From the NCBI RefSeq assembly GCF_016862995.1, contig NZ_BOOA01000025.1:44668-108667 (forward strand): a stretch of DNA of 64,000 bases. The letters are read 5' to 3'. A model generated the notes under the pieces. It saw only the letters and a program-made list of their open reading frames with translations, did no database searches and had not been told where the DNA came from. The position numbers were made by a program, and so were the translations under genes. This DNA is from Acrocarpospora phusangensis. GTDB lineage: Bacteria; Actinomycetota; Actinomycetes; Streptosporangiales; Streptosporangiaceae. Below are positions 8,897 through 17,207 of this stretch, one piece after another. Each line of letters starts with the position of its first letter. The stretch's first letter is position 1.

Positions 8897-8926
8897 CGGC
8901 CTGCCGCTCTACGGAGTGTCAGGCCG
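8897..8926 (+). terminator. Hairpin terminator supplied by the AICE left end
   Basis: A 7-bp perfect stem, CGGCCTG/CAGGCCG, with a 16-nt loop, 18 nt after the stop of the isomerase-like gene. The displaced chromosomal terminator at 37695-37725 has a related stem, so the element replaces the terminator it separates from the gene. Confidence 0.6.
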
Positions 8927-8985
8927 TTGACCTGTAAAGGCGTCAGTGGCCGCCGGTTGCCGTCGGTGGCCAATGGTGGCTATCT

Positions 8986-9006
8986 GACGGCCCACAGACG
9001 GCCCAG
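8986..9006 (+). repeat. Putative integrase arm-type site, left
   Basis: The 21-bp stretch starting GACGGCCCACAGACG is identical to 37586-37606 near the right end, 104 bp inside the left att core. Tyrosine recombinases of this class bind short direct repeats flanking the core. The shared GACGGCCCACAGA is the likely site. Confidence 0.5.
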
Positions 9007-9069
9007 CGCGACCGGCGGCCCCCAATCGGTAGCCTTCGCGGCCCGTTGTTGCCGTCCACTCCGCTATGG

Positions 9070-10206
9070 TCAGTCGATGGTGGCCGACCAGCGTCCACGC
9101 TGCAGGCGGATCGACCCATCGGGCGAGACCCGGACCCGGGCGCCGTACAGCGGCAGCGCGCCGTGCTGTAGCCAGTAGTCCCGAACCCGGTCCAGTTCGT
9201 CCCAGAGGCGGCGTGGACCGCCCTGGTGGACGGTCGGCAGGTCTTCCCCGGTCGACTCGGCGCGGGCCCATGACCCGTCCTCGTGGACCATGACGGCCGT
9301 ACGGGCGTCGCCGTTCTCCTCGTAGGAGTGCTCGATGCCCGGCGCTGCGATCTCCAGCATCGAGCGGATTTCCCAGGTGTCGCCGTTGACCATGTCCAGC
9401 ACCGGGAACCGGGACGGCTCCACGCTGTCGCCCTCGGCGGTCTGTGCGGTGGACACCAGATCGTCGAGTCCGGGCGGGTAGTCGGCGCCCTCGCGGCTGG
9501 ACATGAACATCGCCCAGTCCCGGGCGACTTGCCCGGCTGCCCCACCGTCTTCGGTCTTGTCGGCCACGACGATCAGCGACGTGCCGGCGATGGTGGTGAC
9601 GAACCGCCCGCCGGGGCGCAGCGCATCCAGCCAGGAGGCAGGGATGGGCTTCACGGACACGGTGGCCACGATCCGGTCGTGCTCCCCTGGGAGAGGCCCT
9701 GTCGCGTCCACGGCCATGAGGGCGGGAAGCAGGCCGACTGCGGCGAGCCGTTCGCCGGCCGCCTTGAACAGGTAGGGGTCGACGTCCACGCTCGTGACCC
9801 GCTCGGCGCCGAGCAGGCGGGCCAGCAGCCCGGCGCCGTACCCGGAACCGGTGCCGACATCGAGCACGTCCAGTCCTGGATGGATGTTGGCGTGCCCGAA
9901 CATGGTCAGGACCAGGGACGGCAAGGTCGAGGACGAAGTCGGGTAGCCACGGGCGCGGTCCTCGGGCGTGGCGTGGTCGGCGTGCAGGGTGCCGATCTGG
10001 GTCACCAATGTTCGATCGGAGTAGGCGGCGCGCACCCACGAGCCCGGGTCAGCCGGGCCGTCCTGGACGGTGCGGCCGCCCGGCCCGGGTGCCCACCAGC
10101 GGGGCACGAGAAGGTGACGGGGCGTCGAGGCGACGGGTTCGCGCCATCGGGAGCGGGGGTGGGTGACCTGCTCTGCGAGGCGTTGCGCGTGCGATGCCCA
10201 GTCCAT
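9070..10206 (-). CDS. PCMT-like O-methyltransferase of the RiPP-associated type
   Basis: A 378-residue protein with the isoaspartyl methyltransferase-like fold: DVLDVGTGSGYGAGLLARLL is SAM motif I, followed by RVTSVDVDPYLF. The long C-terminal extension with VHQGGPRRLWDEL resembles the methyltransferases encoded beside ribosomally made peptides (ATP-grasp or FxLD systems). The gene begins 5 nt after the radical SAM gene stop, so the two form an operon. No precursor peptide or ATP-grasp gene is evident nearby. I chose the ATG at 10206 (MDWASHAQRLAEQV), as upstream sequence lacks coding character. Confidence 0.78.
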   Translation of the reverse strand: MDWASHAQRLAEQVTHPRSRWREPVASTPRHLLVPRWWAPGPGGRTVQDGPADPGSWVRAAYSDRTLVTQIGTLHADHATPEDRARGYPTSSSTLPSLVLTMFGHANIHPGLDVLDVGTGSGYGAGLLARLLGAERVTSVDVDPYLFKAAGERLAAVGLLPALMAVDATGPLPGEHDRIVATVSVKPIPASWLDALRPGGRFVTTIAGTSLIVVADKTEDGGAAGQVARDWAMFMSSREGADYPPGLDDLVSTAQTAEGDSVEPSRFPVLDMVNGDTWEIRSMLEIAAPGIEHSYEENGDARTAVMVHEDGSWARAESTGEDLPTVHQGGPRRLWDELDRVRDYWLQHGALPLYGARVRVSPDGSIRLQRGRWSATID

Positions 10207-10211
10207 GGGCC

Positions 10212-11072
10212 CTATTCTCCGTCGACCTGCTGGGCAGGGGCGCAGTCGTTGCCATCGCTGGCGGGGGCACATTCCGGGCCGCATACCCTGGCTTGGGCGG
10301 GGACGTGGGCCAGCCATTCACGCCACGTCAGTCCGGCCACGATGCGGCTCAGCGGTTCGGCCCGGACGTCGCCGGCGACCATCCAGTGGGCCATCACGCA
10401 TGGGGTGATCTGGCCCGTCGGGGAAACCGCCACGCGGTGGTCGCCGCACCGTCCGCACAGCTGCGACGGGTCCGCCCGACCTCCCGGACGTCCGCGCCCG
10501 ATGCCGCGCAGCTGGTCGACGCGGATCCCGGTCACACCGAGCGCGTCGAGCTCGGCCCGCGCCTGCTCGACCCGCTGGCCCGGTAGAACGTGCACGACAG
10601 ATGCCCGTACGGGAATGCCGAGCCCGACCGCCCTGATGATGTTGGCGCGGGTCCGCGCGTAGCCGTCGGCCCGGCCGGTGATCCGCGCATGCTCGCTGGC
10701 GTCGTCTGAGTAGTAGCTGGTGGCCAGGGATACACCCGGCCGCGCAAGCACGTCCCACCAGGGCTCGCGGATCCGGTACAGGTTCGTGAACACCTCGACG
10801 GGCACGCCGACCTCGACGGTGTGGGCGAGGATCCGTGCGAACTCGGGGTGCAGGGTGGGTTCGCCGCCGATGAACTGGACGCGGGCACCCAGCGCCGCGG
10901 CGTCGCTGATCAGGTGACACCAATCGTCGCCGGTCATGGAGCCGTGGGAGACGGTCGGCCCCGAGTCGGCGTAGCAGTGAACGCAGGCGAGCTGGCAGCG
11001 GCCGGTCAGCTCTAGGGCGACGTGCCAGCCGGTGAGTGCGGAGTGGGTGGCGCTCTCGTGCAGAACGGTCAT
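10212..11072 (-). CDS. Radical SAM/SPASM-like peptide-maturase protein
   Basis: A 286-residue protein with the CxxxCxxC iron-sulfur motif (CQLACVHC, about residues 24-31) and a GGEPTLHPE substrate/SAM motif. The C-terminal cysteine-rich region (CGRCGDHRVAVSPTGQITPC, then CGPECAP) resembles a shortened SPASM domain that holds auxiliary clusters. Such enzymes usually install thioether or C-C crosslinks in peptides. The ATG at 11072 follows a strong site (GAGGAAGG). With the methyltransferase it forms a two-gene cargo operon at the AICE left end. The substrate is not identified. Confidence 0.82.
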   Translation of the reverse strand: MTVLHESATHSALTGWHVALELTGRCQLACVHCYADSGPTVSHGSMTGDDWCHLISDAAALGARVQFIGGEPTLHPEFARILAHTVEVGVPVEVFTNLYRIREPWWDVLARPGVSLATSYYSDDASEHARITGRADGYARTRANIIRAVGLGIPVRASVVHVLPGQRVEQARAELDALGVTGIRVDQLRGIGRGRPGGRADPSQLCGRCGDHRVAVSPTGQITPCVMAHWMVAGDVRAEPLSRIVAGLTWREWLAHVPAQARVCGPECAPASDGNDCAPAQQVDGE

Positions 11073-11295
11073 CGGCGTGACCTTCCTCGACGGGGGGCGG
11101 CCTGTGTCGGTCCCGGTTGGAGGGTACGCCGGATCGATGATCGGCGGTGCGCCGCATGGGACGATTCCGTGTCCTGCGGGCATTCGTCACCAGCACCCCC
11201 GTTCACTTCGAGTGCTGTGTAAATGACCAGACATTTCAGAGGCAAGAGCGATAGAAGAGATCCTGGGGCTTGGAAAAGAAGAGGGGGGTTGTTTG

Positions 11296-12708
11296 ATGTT
11301 TCGCTCACGACGCTTGGAGAAGCTGTTCGGCGTCGCCAGTCTCGCCGAGATCACGTACAGCCACATCGAGGCGGTGCTCGACGTTCCGGAAGCAGCGGAG
11401 GCCGAGGACCTCGACTACAAGAGGATCTACAAGGTAGGCGAGGACGGGTGCGAGGACGTCTCCGAAGACATCGCGGTAGACATCGCCACGTTCGCCAATC
11501 ACCGCGGCGGCATGATCGTGGTTGGAGTCGCCGAGGCGAGAGGCGTCCCGACCAAGATTCTCCCGATCGAGGTTGGCGACCAGTTGCGCCGACGCATCGA
11601 CCAGGCGGCCTCCGGTCGGATCTCTATGACGCCGGTCTACCAGATCAGGTTCGTCACGGCCGCCGAGGGCGACAAGACAGGCATAGCGCTGATCATGGTG
11701 CCGCCCAGTGCACTCGCACCACACGCGGTGCTGGCTCCCCGGGACGAAAGGCTTCGCTATCCACGACGTAACGGCAGTAGCAAGATCTGGCTGAGCGAGA
11801 GCGAGGTCGCGTCGGCATACCGGCGCCGCTTCGTTGCAGCGGAGGCGAACGACGCTCGGCTCCTCACCCTTGAAACCGACTCCATGGTCGGCGTCGAGCG
11901 TATGGGCTCAGCCCCGGACGCTTACCCCACACCGCTCCTTGTCGTGTCCCTCGTTCCTGAGGCACCAGGAGATCTGATCATCGACAACGACTCCTACCGG
12001 CGTTTCACAGAAGAGATCAGAGAGCAAGTCGTCATGGTCGGCAACCCGGCCGGGCAATGGCCCGAGGCCAATCAGCCATCGATCGGACACCGCCGACTCA
12101 TCGCCTCGTCAGCTGGCTCCGGGCTACACCGACGAGCCGAACTGCACGCCGATGGGTGTGGGACTTTTGCGGTCCAGTTTTCTGATGTCGCTGACCGCCG
12201 AGAAGAAGGTGACAAGCCGGTCGCGGTTCTCGACTCCCGCGTGGTGGTTTGGACTGCGGCGGCTCTGCGCTACCTCGCCCGCCACGCTCAGCAGCGCGCC
12301 GGCGCATCCGGCCTGGCCACTACGCGCGCAAGCATGGTCACTGACGCTTCCATGCACCAGGCAATCAAGGTCACCAACCCTGCTGAGCTAAGGAACGCAG
12401 CGAGGCTGGTCGAGCTCCACACCTTCAAGGGCTGGAGTTCCAACACGCGGCCGCTCGGCAAGGAGTCCCTGCCTTTCGCGGCGGGTTCCGCCACGTTCAT
12501 CCTCGACGACCTCATCGAGGATGGCCGGTCGCTCGCGGCGGCGGCGGCACAGCTCGCTGGAGATCTGTTCCAGGCGTACGGGGCTGTCGAGCCTCTCCAG
12601 GTCTCACGAGAGGGGACGATCCGCCTGGACGGATGGGGCCCAATGTCGAGAGAGGCCAAGGAATGGGCCGCGTTTGCCAGCATCCCAATGGACAGCGAGG
12701 GCGACTGA
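11296..12708 (+). CDS. AlbA_2/Schlafen-like domain protein, AICE cargo
   Basis: A 470-residue protein. The N-terminal ~160 residues match the AlbA_2 (Schlafen-like, AAA_4) fold: an acidic DLDYKRIYKV strand followed by ATFANHRGGMIVVGV. The remaining ~300 residues are not recognised. Such domains occur in bacterial regulators and in suspected nucleic-acid-targeting defence proteins. A G-rich site (GAGGGGGG) precedes the ATG; a TTG one codon earlier is possible. It is transcribed divergently from the radical SAM gene, and its base composition is less GC-rich than neighbours, suggesting separate acquisition. Confidence 0.7.
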   Translation: MFRSRRLEKLFGVASLAEITYSHIEAVLDVPEAAEAEDLDYKRIYKVGEDGCEDVSEDIAVDIATFANHRGGMIVVGVAEARGVPTKILPIEVGDQLRRRIDQAASGRISMTPVYQIRFVTAAEGDKTGIALIMVPPSALAPHAVLAPRDERLRYPRRNGSSKIWLSESEVASAYRRRFVAAEANDARLLTLETDSMVGVERMGSAPDAYPTPLLVVSLVPEAPGDLIIDNDSYRRFTEEIREQVVMVGNPAGQWPEANQPSIGHRRLIASSAGSGLHRRAELHADGCGTFAVQFSDVADRREEGDKPVAVLDSRVVVWTAAALRYLARHAQQRAGASGLATTRASMVTDASMHQAIKVTNPAELRNAARLVELHTFKGWSSNTRPLGKESLPFAAGSATFILDDLIEDGRSLAAAAAQLAGDLFQAYGAVEPLQVSREGTIRLDGWGPMSREAKEWAAFASIPMDSEGD

Positions 12709-12727
12709 GCCCTCGACGGAGAGACCT

Positions 12728-12752
12728 GGGTCGCGCGTACGGCTGCGCGTGG
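12728..12752 (+). repeat. 25-bp direct repeat, copy 1
   Basis: A 25-bp sequence starting GGGTCGCGCGTACGG is repeated perfectly at 13011-13035. The two copies bracket the small lipoprotein gene. Each contains a CGCGC/GCGCG inverted pair that could fold as a short hairpin. Confidence 0.8.
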
Positions 12753-12757
12753 TGCGC

Positions 12758-12997
12758 CTATCGCTGGACGGGCACACACTGCGGGTAGTCGGTCCCGGTC
12801 GAGCAGCTGCCCTGGTCGGCGTCGTCCACCAGGACGCGCACCTTGGCCCCTCCGTGGCCGGGCTTGATGATGAGCCATCGGCCGTCTCGCCCGCTCACGG
12901 TGCCGGGCGGCCCGCCGGGGACCGCGTACCACGTCTCCGCCTTGCAGGCGGTGGTGAGCGTCAGGGCGAGGAGCAGGGCGAGAACAGCTCGTCGCAT
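12758..12997 (-). CDS. Small putative lipoprotein (79 aa)
   Basis: The ATG at 12997 follows AGGAGG. The N-terminus is a signal peptide (MRRAVLALLLALTLTTAC) whose Cys18 fits a loose lipobox (LTTAC). The mature ~60 residues carry a few charged turns and two more cysteines (CSTGTDYPQC). I recognise no family. It lies last in the transfer gene direction, between the repeats past traB and the AlbA gene. Surface proteins in this position could act in entry exclusion, but nothing here shows it. Confidence 0.65.
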   Translation of the reverse strand: MRRAVLALLLALTLTTACKAETWYAVPGGPPGTVSGRDGRWLIIKPGHGGAKVRVLVDDADQGSCSTGTDYPQCVPVQR

Positions 12998-13010
12998 GGG
13001 GGGCCTCCTG

Positions 13011-13035
13011 GGGTCGCGCGTACGGCTGCGCGTGG
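13011..13035 (+). repeat. 25-bp direct repeat, copy 2
   Basis: Identical to 12728-12752. It sits just upstream of the small lipoprotein gene, between its ribosome site and the GGGTGCAAC repeat block. Confidence 0.8.
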
Positions 13036-13068
13036 GCTGCGCGCTCTCGAGATTTTCGATCTTGAATA

Positions 13069-13199
13069 GGGGTGCAACGGGGGTGCAACGCCCCCCTGCA
13101 ACGAAGGGTGCAACGACGGGGTGCAACAGGGGTGCCACACCGCCTCTGACCTGTGACCCCCTCGCCCGTTGCACCCCCTCCCCTCCGCGAGGGTGCAAC
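13069..13199 (+). repeat. GGGTGCAAC repeat cluster, candidate clt / TraB recognition site
   Basis: GGGTGCAAC occurs perfectly at about 13070, 13081, 13106, 13119 and 13191, in reverse at 13168-13176, and with one or two changes near 13096 and 13130. The cluster starts 14 bp beyond the traB stop. In Streptomyces plasmids the TraB translocase binds short direct repeats (TRS) in a clt locus next to traB, through its C-terminal winged helix, which this TraB has. A replication iteron role is the alternative. Confidence 0.6.
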
Positions 13200-13212
13200 G
13201 GGCGCGGGCGGG

Positions 13213-15474
13213 CTACTCCGGGCGGGTGAGCATCAGGTGGCGCTGCGCGTCCTCGTCGTACCCGAGCACCTCGTCCCCGCGCAGCTTCCGCAGGCGGCCC
13301 TGTGCCCACTGGCGGGTCATGTCCGTGCTCGACCACAGCGGGGACAGGTCGCCGGTCTGGAAATCCCGCCGGCCGCCATCCCACCAGTCCTGCAACAGGG
13401 TGATGAGCGCGGCGTGCCGGGCCTCCGGCGTCATCGACTCGCCGCGATCGAACGTCCACGGCGGCTCGCCCTCGTCGATGTCGGGGATCTCGTCGTCCAT
13501 CCCGGCCTGCACGTCCGGGTCCGGGTCGTCGCCGGGCGGCAGGTACTCGCCCACCACGTCCTCGTCGTCGTCCACACCGTCCTCCTCCTGGTCGTCGTCT
13601 TCGTGGCCGCGCAGATCGTCCAGCACCTCGTCGAGCTCGTCGGCGCCGCGCAGCACCTTGGGCGCTGCGTTCTCGCGCGCCGGGCCGAGAACCCCGGCGT
13701 CCTGAAGAGCGGCCACGAGCTCTCGGGCCTGCTCCCACGGCACACGCAGCTTGCGCTGAAGCATCTGGGGAGAGCCGAACTGGGTGGTGACGACGAGCTC
13801 GGCGGCTTGGACGAGCAGCTCCCGGTCAATGGGAGGTTGGTCCACCACCGCCGTGGCGGTGGCCTGCGCAGACGCGGGCGACTGGACGAGCTTTGCCAGC
13901 CGGGCCGTGCCTTCGTCCACCTGCTTGGCGGCGGCCGGGAACAGCGCGGCGTGCTCGCGCATCGCCGCGGTGGCCACCTCGTCGTCGAACTCCTCGCCGA
14001 CCATGCCCCACGCGAACGTCCGCAGCGGCATCGCGATGCGGTCCCGGGGGATCGTGGGCGCGCCCAGGTAGGCCATGCCCGGCTGCCCGTTCTCCCACAG
14101 CTCCGGCCGGGCGCCGGCCTCCTCCATGGCCTCCGACAGGCCGAAGGAGGCATCACCGGAGTTGGCGACGCCGAAGCACATGTTGCCGAGCTGGCCGCGC
14201 GCGATCGTGGGCATCTGGGTGTAGTCGGAGCGCTGGAGGGACAGCACGACGGTGCCGCCGGCGGATCGCAGGGCCTTGACCAGGGACAGGAACTGTTCCA
14301 TCTCGGAGTCGGTGAGCGCGTCGAGGATGTCGGGGCACTCCTCCAGCCAGATGATCCAGTACGTCAGGCCGCATCCCTGCCGCCACTTGGTGAGCCCGCG
14401 CGCGGACAGCTGGTTGGTGCGGTTCTTCACCTCCGCCTGAAGGTCGCGCAGCATGGCGCGGGCGCCCGCGGTGGTGTCCTCGAAGCGGTGCAGGGACTCC
14501 TCCAGCGGCCCGAGCGTCTGCCGGCCTTTGGTGACGTCGGCGGCGAACACCGCGACGTCTACGCGGGTGATGGCGTCTCCGAGGATGTTCCAGCAGCCGC
14601 CGATGGACTTGCCCGCGCCGGACATGCCCATCAGCTGGAGGTGGTGGCCCACGATGACGTAGAGGACGTCGTCCAGGTCCTGCCACAGCCCGATCCGCAG
14701 AGCGTCCGCGATCGACCCGCCCGGCAGAGAAGGACCCGGCCAGGGCAGCGGGCGCTTCATGACGCGCGGATCGGAGAAGACGGCCTTGGCCTTGCTGGCG
14801 TCGTCGGGGTCAATCGAGGTGGTCACCGACCCGGGCGGCAGGCCCATGCCCGACTCGATGTAGGGCGCCCGCCGCTGGAAGTCGTCGGCCACCTGCTTGC
14901 CGGCCTCCAGCTGAATGTCCGCCTCGATCTTGTGCTCGGTGCGGGCGGTAGTGCGGGCCTCAATCGCGGGCATGCCCGCCTTAGCCGCCGCGGTGCCGAA
15001 CAGCGCGGTCAGCGGGTCGTTGGCGATGGCCGGGACGTCGACCTGCTTGACCCTGATGACCGTCCGGATGTTGAAGCTGAGCGCGAGGGTGACGCCGCCG
15101 ATGACGTAGGCGCGGCCGGTGGCGGTCGAGAGCGGCCCGCTGATGGTGGCCGCGCACACCCACATCCCGGCCAGGGCGGTGGTCAGCGTGGTGTGCGCCC
15201 GGCCGGTGGTGCTGCGGGCGTGGGACTGGTGCCAGGTCAGCCACGTCAGGACCAGCGCGCACAGGGTGATCCCTGCCGTGGTCCAGGCGACCACCTGCGG
15301 GTCGTCGCTGCGCAGGGTGAAATGGAAGGCCGCGCCGAGCCCGAGCAGCAGCAGGCCGATCGCCCACGGGGAGGCGTACAGCAGGACCTTGCTCACCTCG
15401 CGCGCGGCCACCTGGCTCATGCCGCCCGGCTCGGACGGCGGCGTCTCGACGCGGATGCTGGTGGTGCGGGCCAT
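13213..15474 (-). CDS. traB: TraB/TraSA-type FtsK-like conjugal DNA translocase
   Basis: A 753-residue protein. Two or three N-terminal membrane helices (about residues 30-110) precede an FtsK/SpoIIIE ATPase with Walker A GMSGAGKSIGG (~residue 282) and Walker B WIIWLEECPDIL (~369). A C-terminal winged helix (SPQMLQRKLRVPWEQARELV, ~560-580) resembles FtsK gamma, and an acidic tail follows. TraB proteins form hexamers at the hyphal membrane and pump double-stranded DNA into the mating partner without a relaxase. The start overlaps the previous gene's stop by one base. Nine-base repeats lie immediately downstream. Confidence 0.88.
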   Translation of the reverse strand: MARTTSIRVETPPSEPGGMSQVAAREVSKVLLYASPWAIGLLLLGLGAAFHFTLRSDDPQVVAWTTAGITLCALVLTWLTWHQSHARSTTGRAHTTLTTALAGMWVCAATISGPLSTATGRAYVIGGVTLALSFNIRTVIRVKQVDVPAIANDPLTALFGTAAAKAGMPAIEARTTARTEHKIEADIQLEAGKQVADDFQRRAPYIESGMGLPPGSVTTSIDPDDASKAKAVFSDPRVMKRPLPWPGPSLPGGSIADALRIGLWQDLDDVLYVIVGHHLQLMGMSGAGKSIGGCWNILGDAITRVDVAVFAADVTKGRQTLGPLEESLHRFEDTTAGARAMLRDLQAEVKNRTNQLSARGLTKWRQGCGLTYWIIWLEECPDILDALTDSEMEQFLSLVKALRSAGGTVVLSLQRSDYTQMPTIARGQLGNMCFGVANSGDASFGLSEAMEEAGARPELWENGQPGMAYLGAPTIPRDRIAMPLRTFAWGMVGEEFDDEVATAAMREHAALFPAAAKQVDEGTARLAKLVQSPASAQATATAVVDQPPIDRELLVQAAELVVTTQFGSPQMLQRKLRVPWEQARELVAALQDAGVLGPARENAAPKVLRGADELDEVLDDLRGHEDDDQEEDGVDDDEDVVGEYLPPGDDPDPDVQAGMDDEIPDIDEGEPPWTFDRGESMTPEARHAALITLLQDWWDGGRRDFQTGDLSPLWSSTDMTRQWAQGRLRKLRGDEVLGYDEDAQRHLMLTRPE

Positions 15475-15869
15475 CACACGTCCTTCCAGTTGAAGGTGGA
15501 CGGCCTGTTCTCCGGCTTGGCCTGCGGGAGCACGTCCACGAACTCCTTGCGGAACTGGGCGTGGAACTTCACCAGCTCGACCGCCGCGGCGCGCTGAAGG
15601 GTGGCCGCGCGCTGGAGCCGCTTGACCGTCCGCTTGGCCTTCCGCCGGACGTCGGGCGCGCCGAGCAGGGCGAGCACCGGGTGGCCCTTGAAGCTGCGGA
15701 TCAGGACGGCGTACAGCTCGTCGGCGCCCATCCCGAACTCCTCGCTCAGGTCCCGGCAGAGCGCGCGGCCCTCGCGGGAGTAGGCGGTGATGGCGGCCGG
15801 GCCCGCCCACGGGATGTTGGCGAGTTCGGGGATGCGGTTGCGGCCGGGCCGAGGTTCGGGGGTGGTCAA
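15474..15869 (-). CDS. Small transfer-operon protein upstream of traB (131 aa)
   Basis: A 131-residue basic, mostly helical protein starting at a TTG that follows AAGGAG at correct spacing and overlaps the preceding stop (TTGA). There are no membrane helices. Small proteins in this position in AICEs are often called TraA or Spd, but I do not recognise a named family. Coupling to traB implies a transfer role. Confidence 0.65.
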   Translation of the reverse strand: MTTPEPRPGRNRIPELANIPWAGPAAITAYSREGRALCRDLSEEFGMGADELYAVLIRSFKGHPVLALLGAPDVRRKAKRTVKRLQRAATLQRAAAVELVKFHAQFRKEFVDVLPQAKPENRPSTFNWKDV

Positions 15870-16051
15870 CGGTGCTCCTTAATCAAGGCGGCGAACTGGC
15901 GGGCCATGGTCGAGACGCGGCGGGTGCCGAACACGGCGGACACGTACGCGTCCAGCGCGCCCAGCAGGAGGATCGCGGCGGTGCCGAGGTCCACCAGCGC
16001 GAGCATCAACCGGTGCAGCGCCAGCAGCGCGATGTAGCGGGCCTGGTTCAT
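15866..16051 (-). CDS. Small membrane protein of the transfer operon (61 aa), Spd-like
   Basis: One or two hydrophobic stretches (about residues 6-40) and a basic C-terminus. The start overlaps the upstream stop (ATGA) and its own stop overlaps the next start, so it is translationally coupled. Spread (spd) proteins of actinomycete plasmids are small membrane proteins in such operons; assignment here is by position and character only. Confidence 0.6.
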   Translation of the reverse strand: MNQARYIALLALHRLMLALVDLGTAAILLLGALDAYVSAVFGTRRVSTMARQFAALIKEHR

Positions 16052-16299
16052 GGCTTGGCCCTCCGGGTGAGGGAGATCCGGATGCTCGCGCGGGCCAGCA
16101 GGCGGGATGCTGCGCTGCGTGCGGCGAGCACTCCGGCGGCGCCGGCGAACAGGCCTACGCCGAACGCGACGAGCGGGGCGATGCGGTCGAGGCGGGAGGC
16201 GGTGAGCCCGAGCGCCCACAGGGTGAGCGCGATGACGGCCAGGCCGAACCAGTCGCCCGCGCTCGCCTTGCACCCGGCGGCCTTCCTGCGGGTGGCCAT
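16048..16299 (-). CDS. Small two-helix membrane protein of the transfer operon (83 aa), Spd-like
   Basis: Two membrane helices (about residues 19-36 and 42-62) between a basic N-terminus with two lysine/arginine clusters and a basic C-terminus. Starts at the ATG sharing one base with the DUF2637 gene stop. Probably an intramycelial spread protein by position; no family recognised. Confidence 0.6.
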   Translation of the reverse strand: MATRRKAAGCKASAGDWFGLAVIALTLWALGLTASRLDRIAPLVAFGVGLFAGAAGVLAARSAASRLLARASIRISLTRRAKP

Positions 16300-17207
16300 C
16301 ACGCACCGGTCCCGTTCACTGCGGCGGGGTGCCGCTCACGCAGCTTGGTCAGGCCAGGCCCGGCGAGGACTTCGGCCGGGGTGAGCCCGGCCACCAGCTC
16401 CTCGTCGGTCGGCTCGGCCGGGCCGGCGTTGGCCAGCGGCGCGAGGATCGCGGCCGCGCGTTGGCGGCTGATGCCGTACCGGCTGACCAGCTGGCCGGGC
16501 TCGGGCCTGTCCCCGGTCACGGAGTAGTCGGCCTGGACCGCGCCCACGACCACCTCGCCGATCAGCTGGCGGGCCTGGGGTCGGGTCAGTTTGAACCGGT
16601 CACTCAGCCCGCGTTCGGAGATTGGGTGGCCGTCGGCGACGGAGGCTTCGTAAGCGGTGCGAGCCGCCTCGACAGCCGTGCGCGGAACGGTAGGCGTCAG
16701 GACCGGCATGTCGAGTTCGGGTTCGGCAGGCTGGTCATCCTCTCGTACGGCAGCCGCCGGTTCGGCGACCGCCGCACCCCGGCGGAGCATGCCCATCAGG
16801 AGTTCGTACGCCACCACCAGGACCAGCGGCGCGACGGCGCTGATCAGGCGGGATTCCGGTCCGCCCGACCAGCCGTGAGCCACGTTGGCGGCGAGGGTTG
16901 CGAGAGCGCCGGCGGCGAGGGTGATCCGGGCGAGCCATGGCGCGGACTGGCCGCGCTTGGACGAGTCCAGCATCACCAGGCTGGCCATGGCGATCATGCC
17001 GTCGATGAGGACGGGCAGCGTCCATGCCAGTTCGACCGGGTCGCCTGCCTTGCGGGCCAACCCGAACTGGTGCCGGAAGCTGACGTAGGCGGCGACGGCG
17101 GCGATGACGCTCACGACGAGGATCGCGGCGCGGCGCGTGGCCGGGTTCGTGACCGGCGGTGACGGGTGTGTGGTCTCCGGTCCGTGCGGTGGCTGGTTGG
17201 TGTTCAC
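16299..17207 (-). CDS. DUF2637 membrane protein with C-terminal helix-turn-helix regions
   Basis: A 302-residue protein. Residues ~25-150 hold four predicted membrane helices (ILVVSVIAAVAAYVSF, then DGMIAMASLVML and two more) typical of DUF2637, a family nearly confined to actinomycete plasmids and AICEs. The soluble C-terminal half has two helix-turn-helix-like segments (GLSDRFKLTRPQARQLI and LVSRYGISRQRAAAIL). A membrane-tethered DNA-binding role during transfer is plausible but unproven. GTG start overlaps the previous stop. Confidence 0.75.
   Translation of the reverse strand: MNTNQPPHGPETTHPSPPVTNPATRRAAILVVSVIAAVAAYVSFRHQFGLARKAGDPVELAWTLPVLIDGMIAMASLVMLDSSKRGQSAPWLARITLAAGALATLAANVAHGWSGGPESRLISAVAPLVLVVAYELLMGMLRRGAAVAEPAAAVREDDQPAEPELDMPVLTPTVPRTAVEAARTAYEASVADGHPISERGLSDRFKLTRPQARQLIGEVVVGAVQADYSVTGDRPEPGQLVSRYGISRQRAAAILAPLANAGPAEPTDEELVAGLTPAEVLAGPGLTKLRERHPAAVNGTGA

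Noticed and set aside
11069..11308. 79-aa minus-strand frame as RiPP precursor for the radical SAM gene
   Set aside because: No ribosome site, Arg-rich unstructured tail and overlap with both neighbouring starts; kept only as a doubtful candidate in the findings.
13069..13199. CRISPR array
   Set aside because: Units are only 9 bp, spacing is irregular and one is inverted; a protein-binding repeat cluster fits better.
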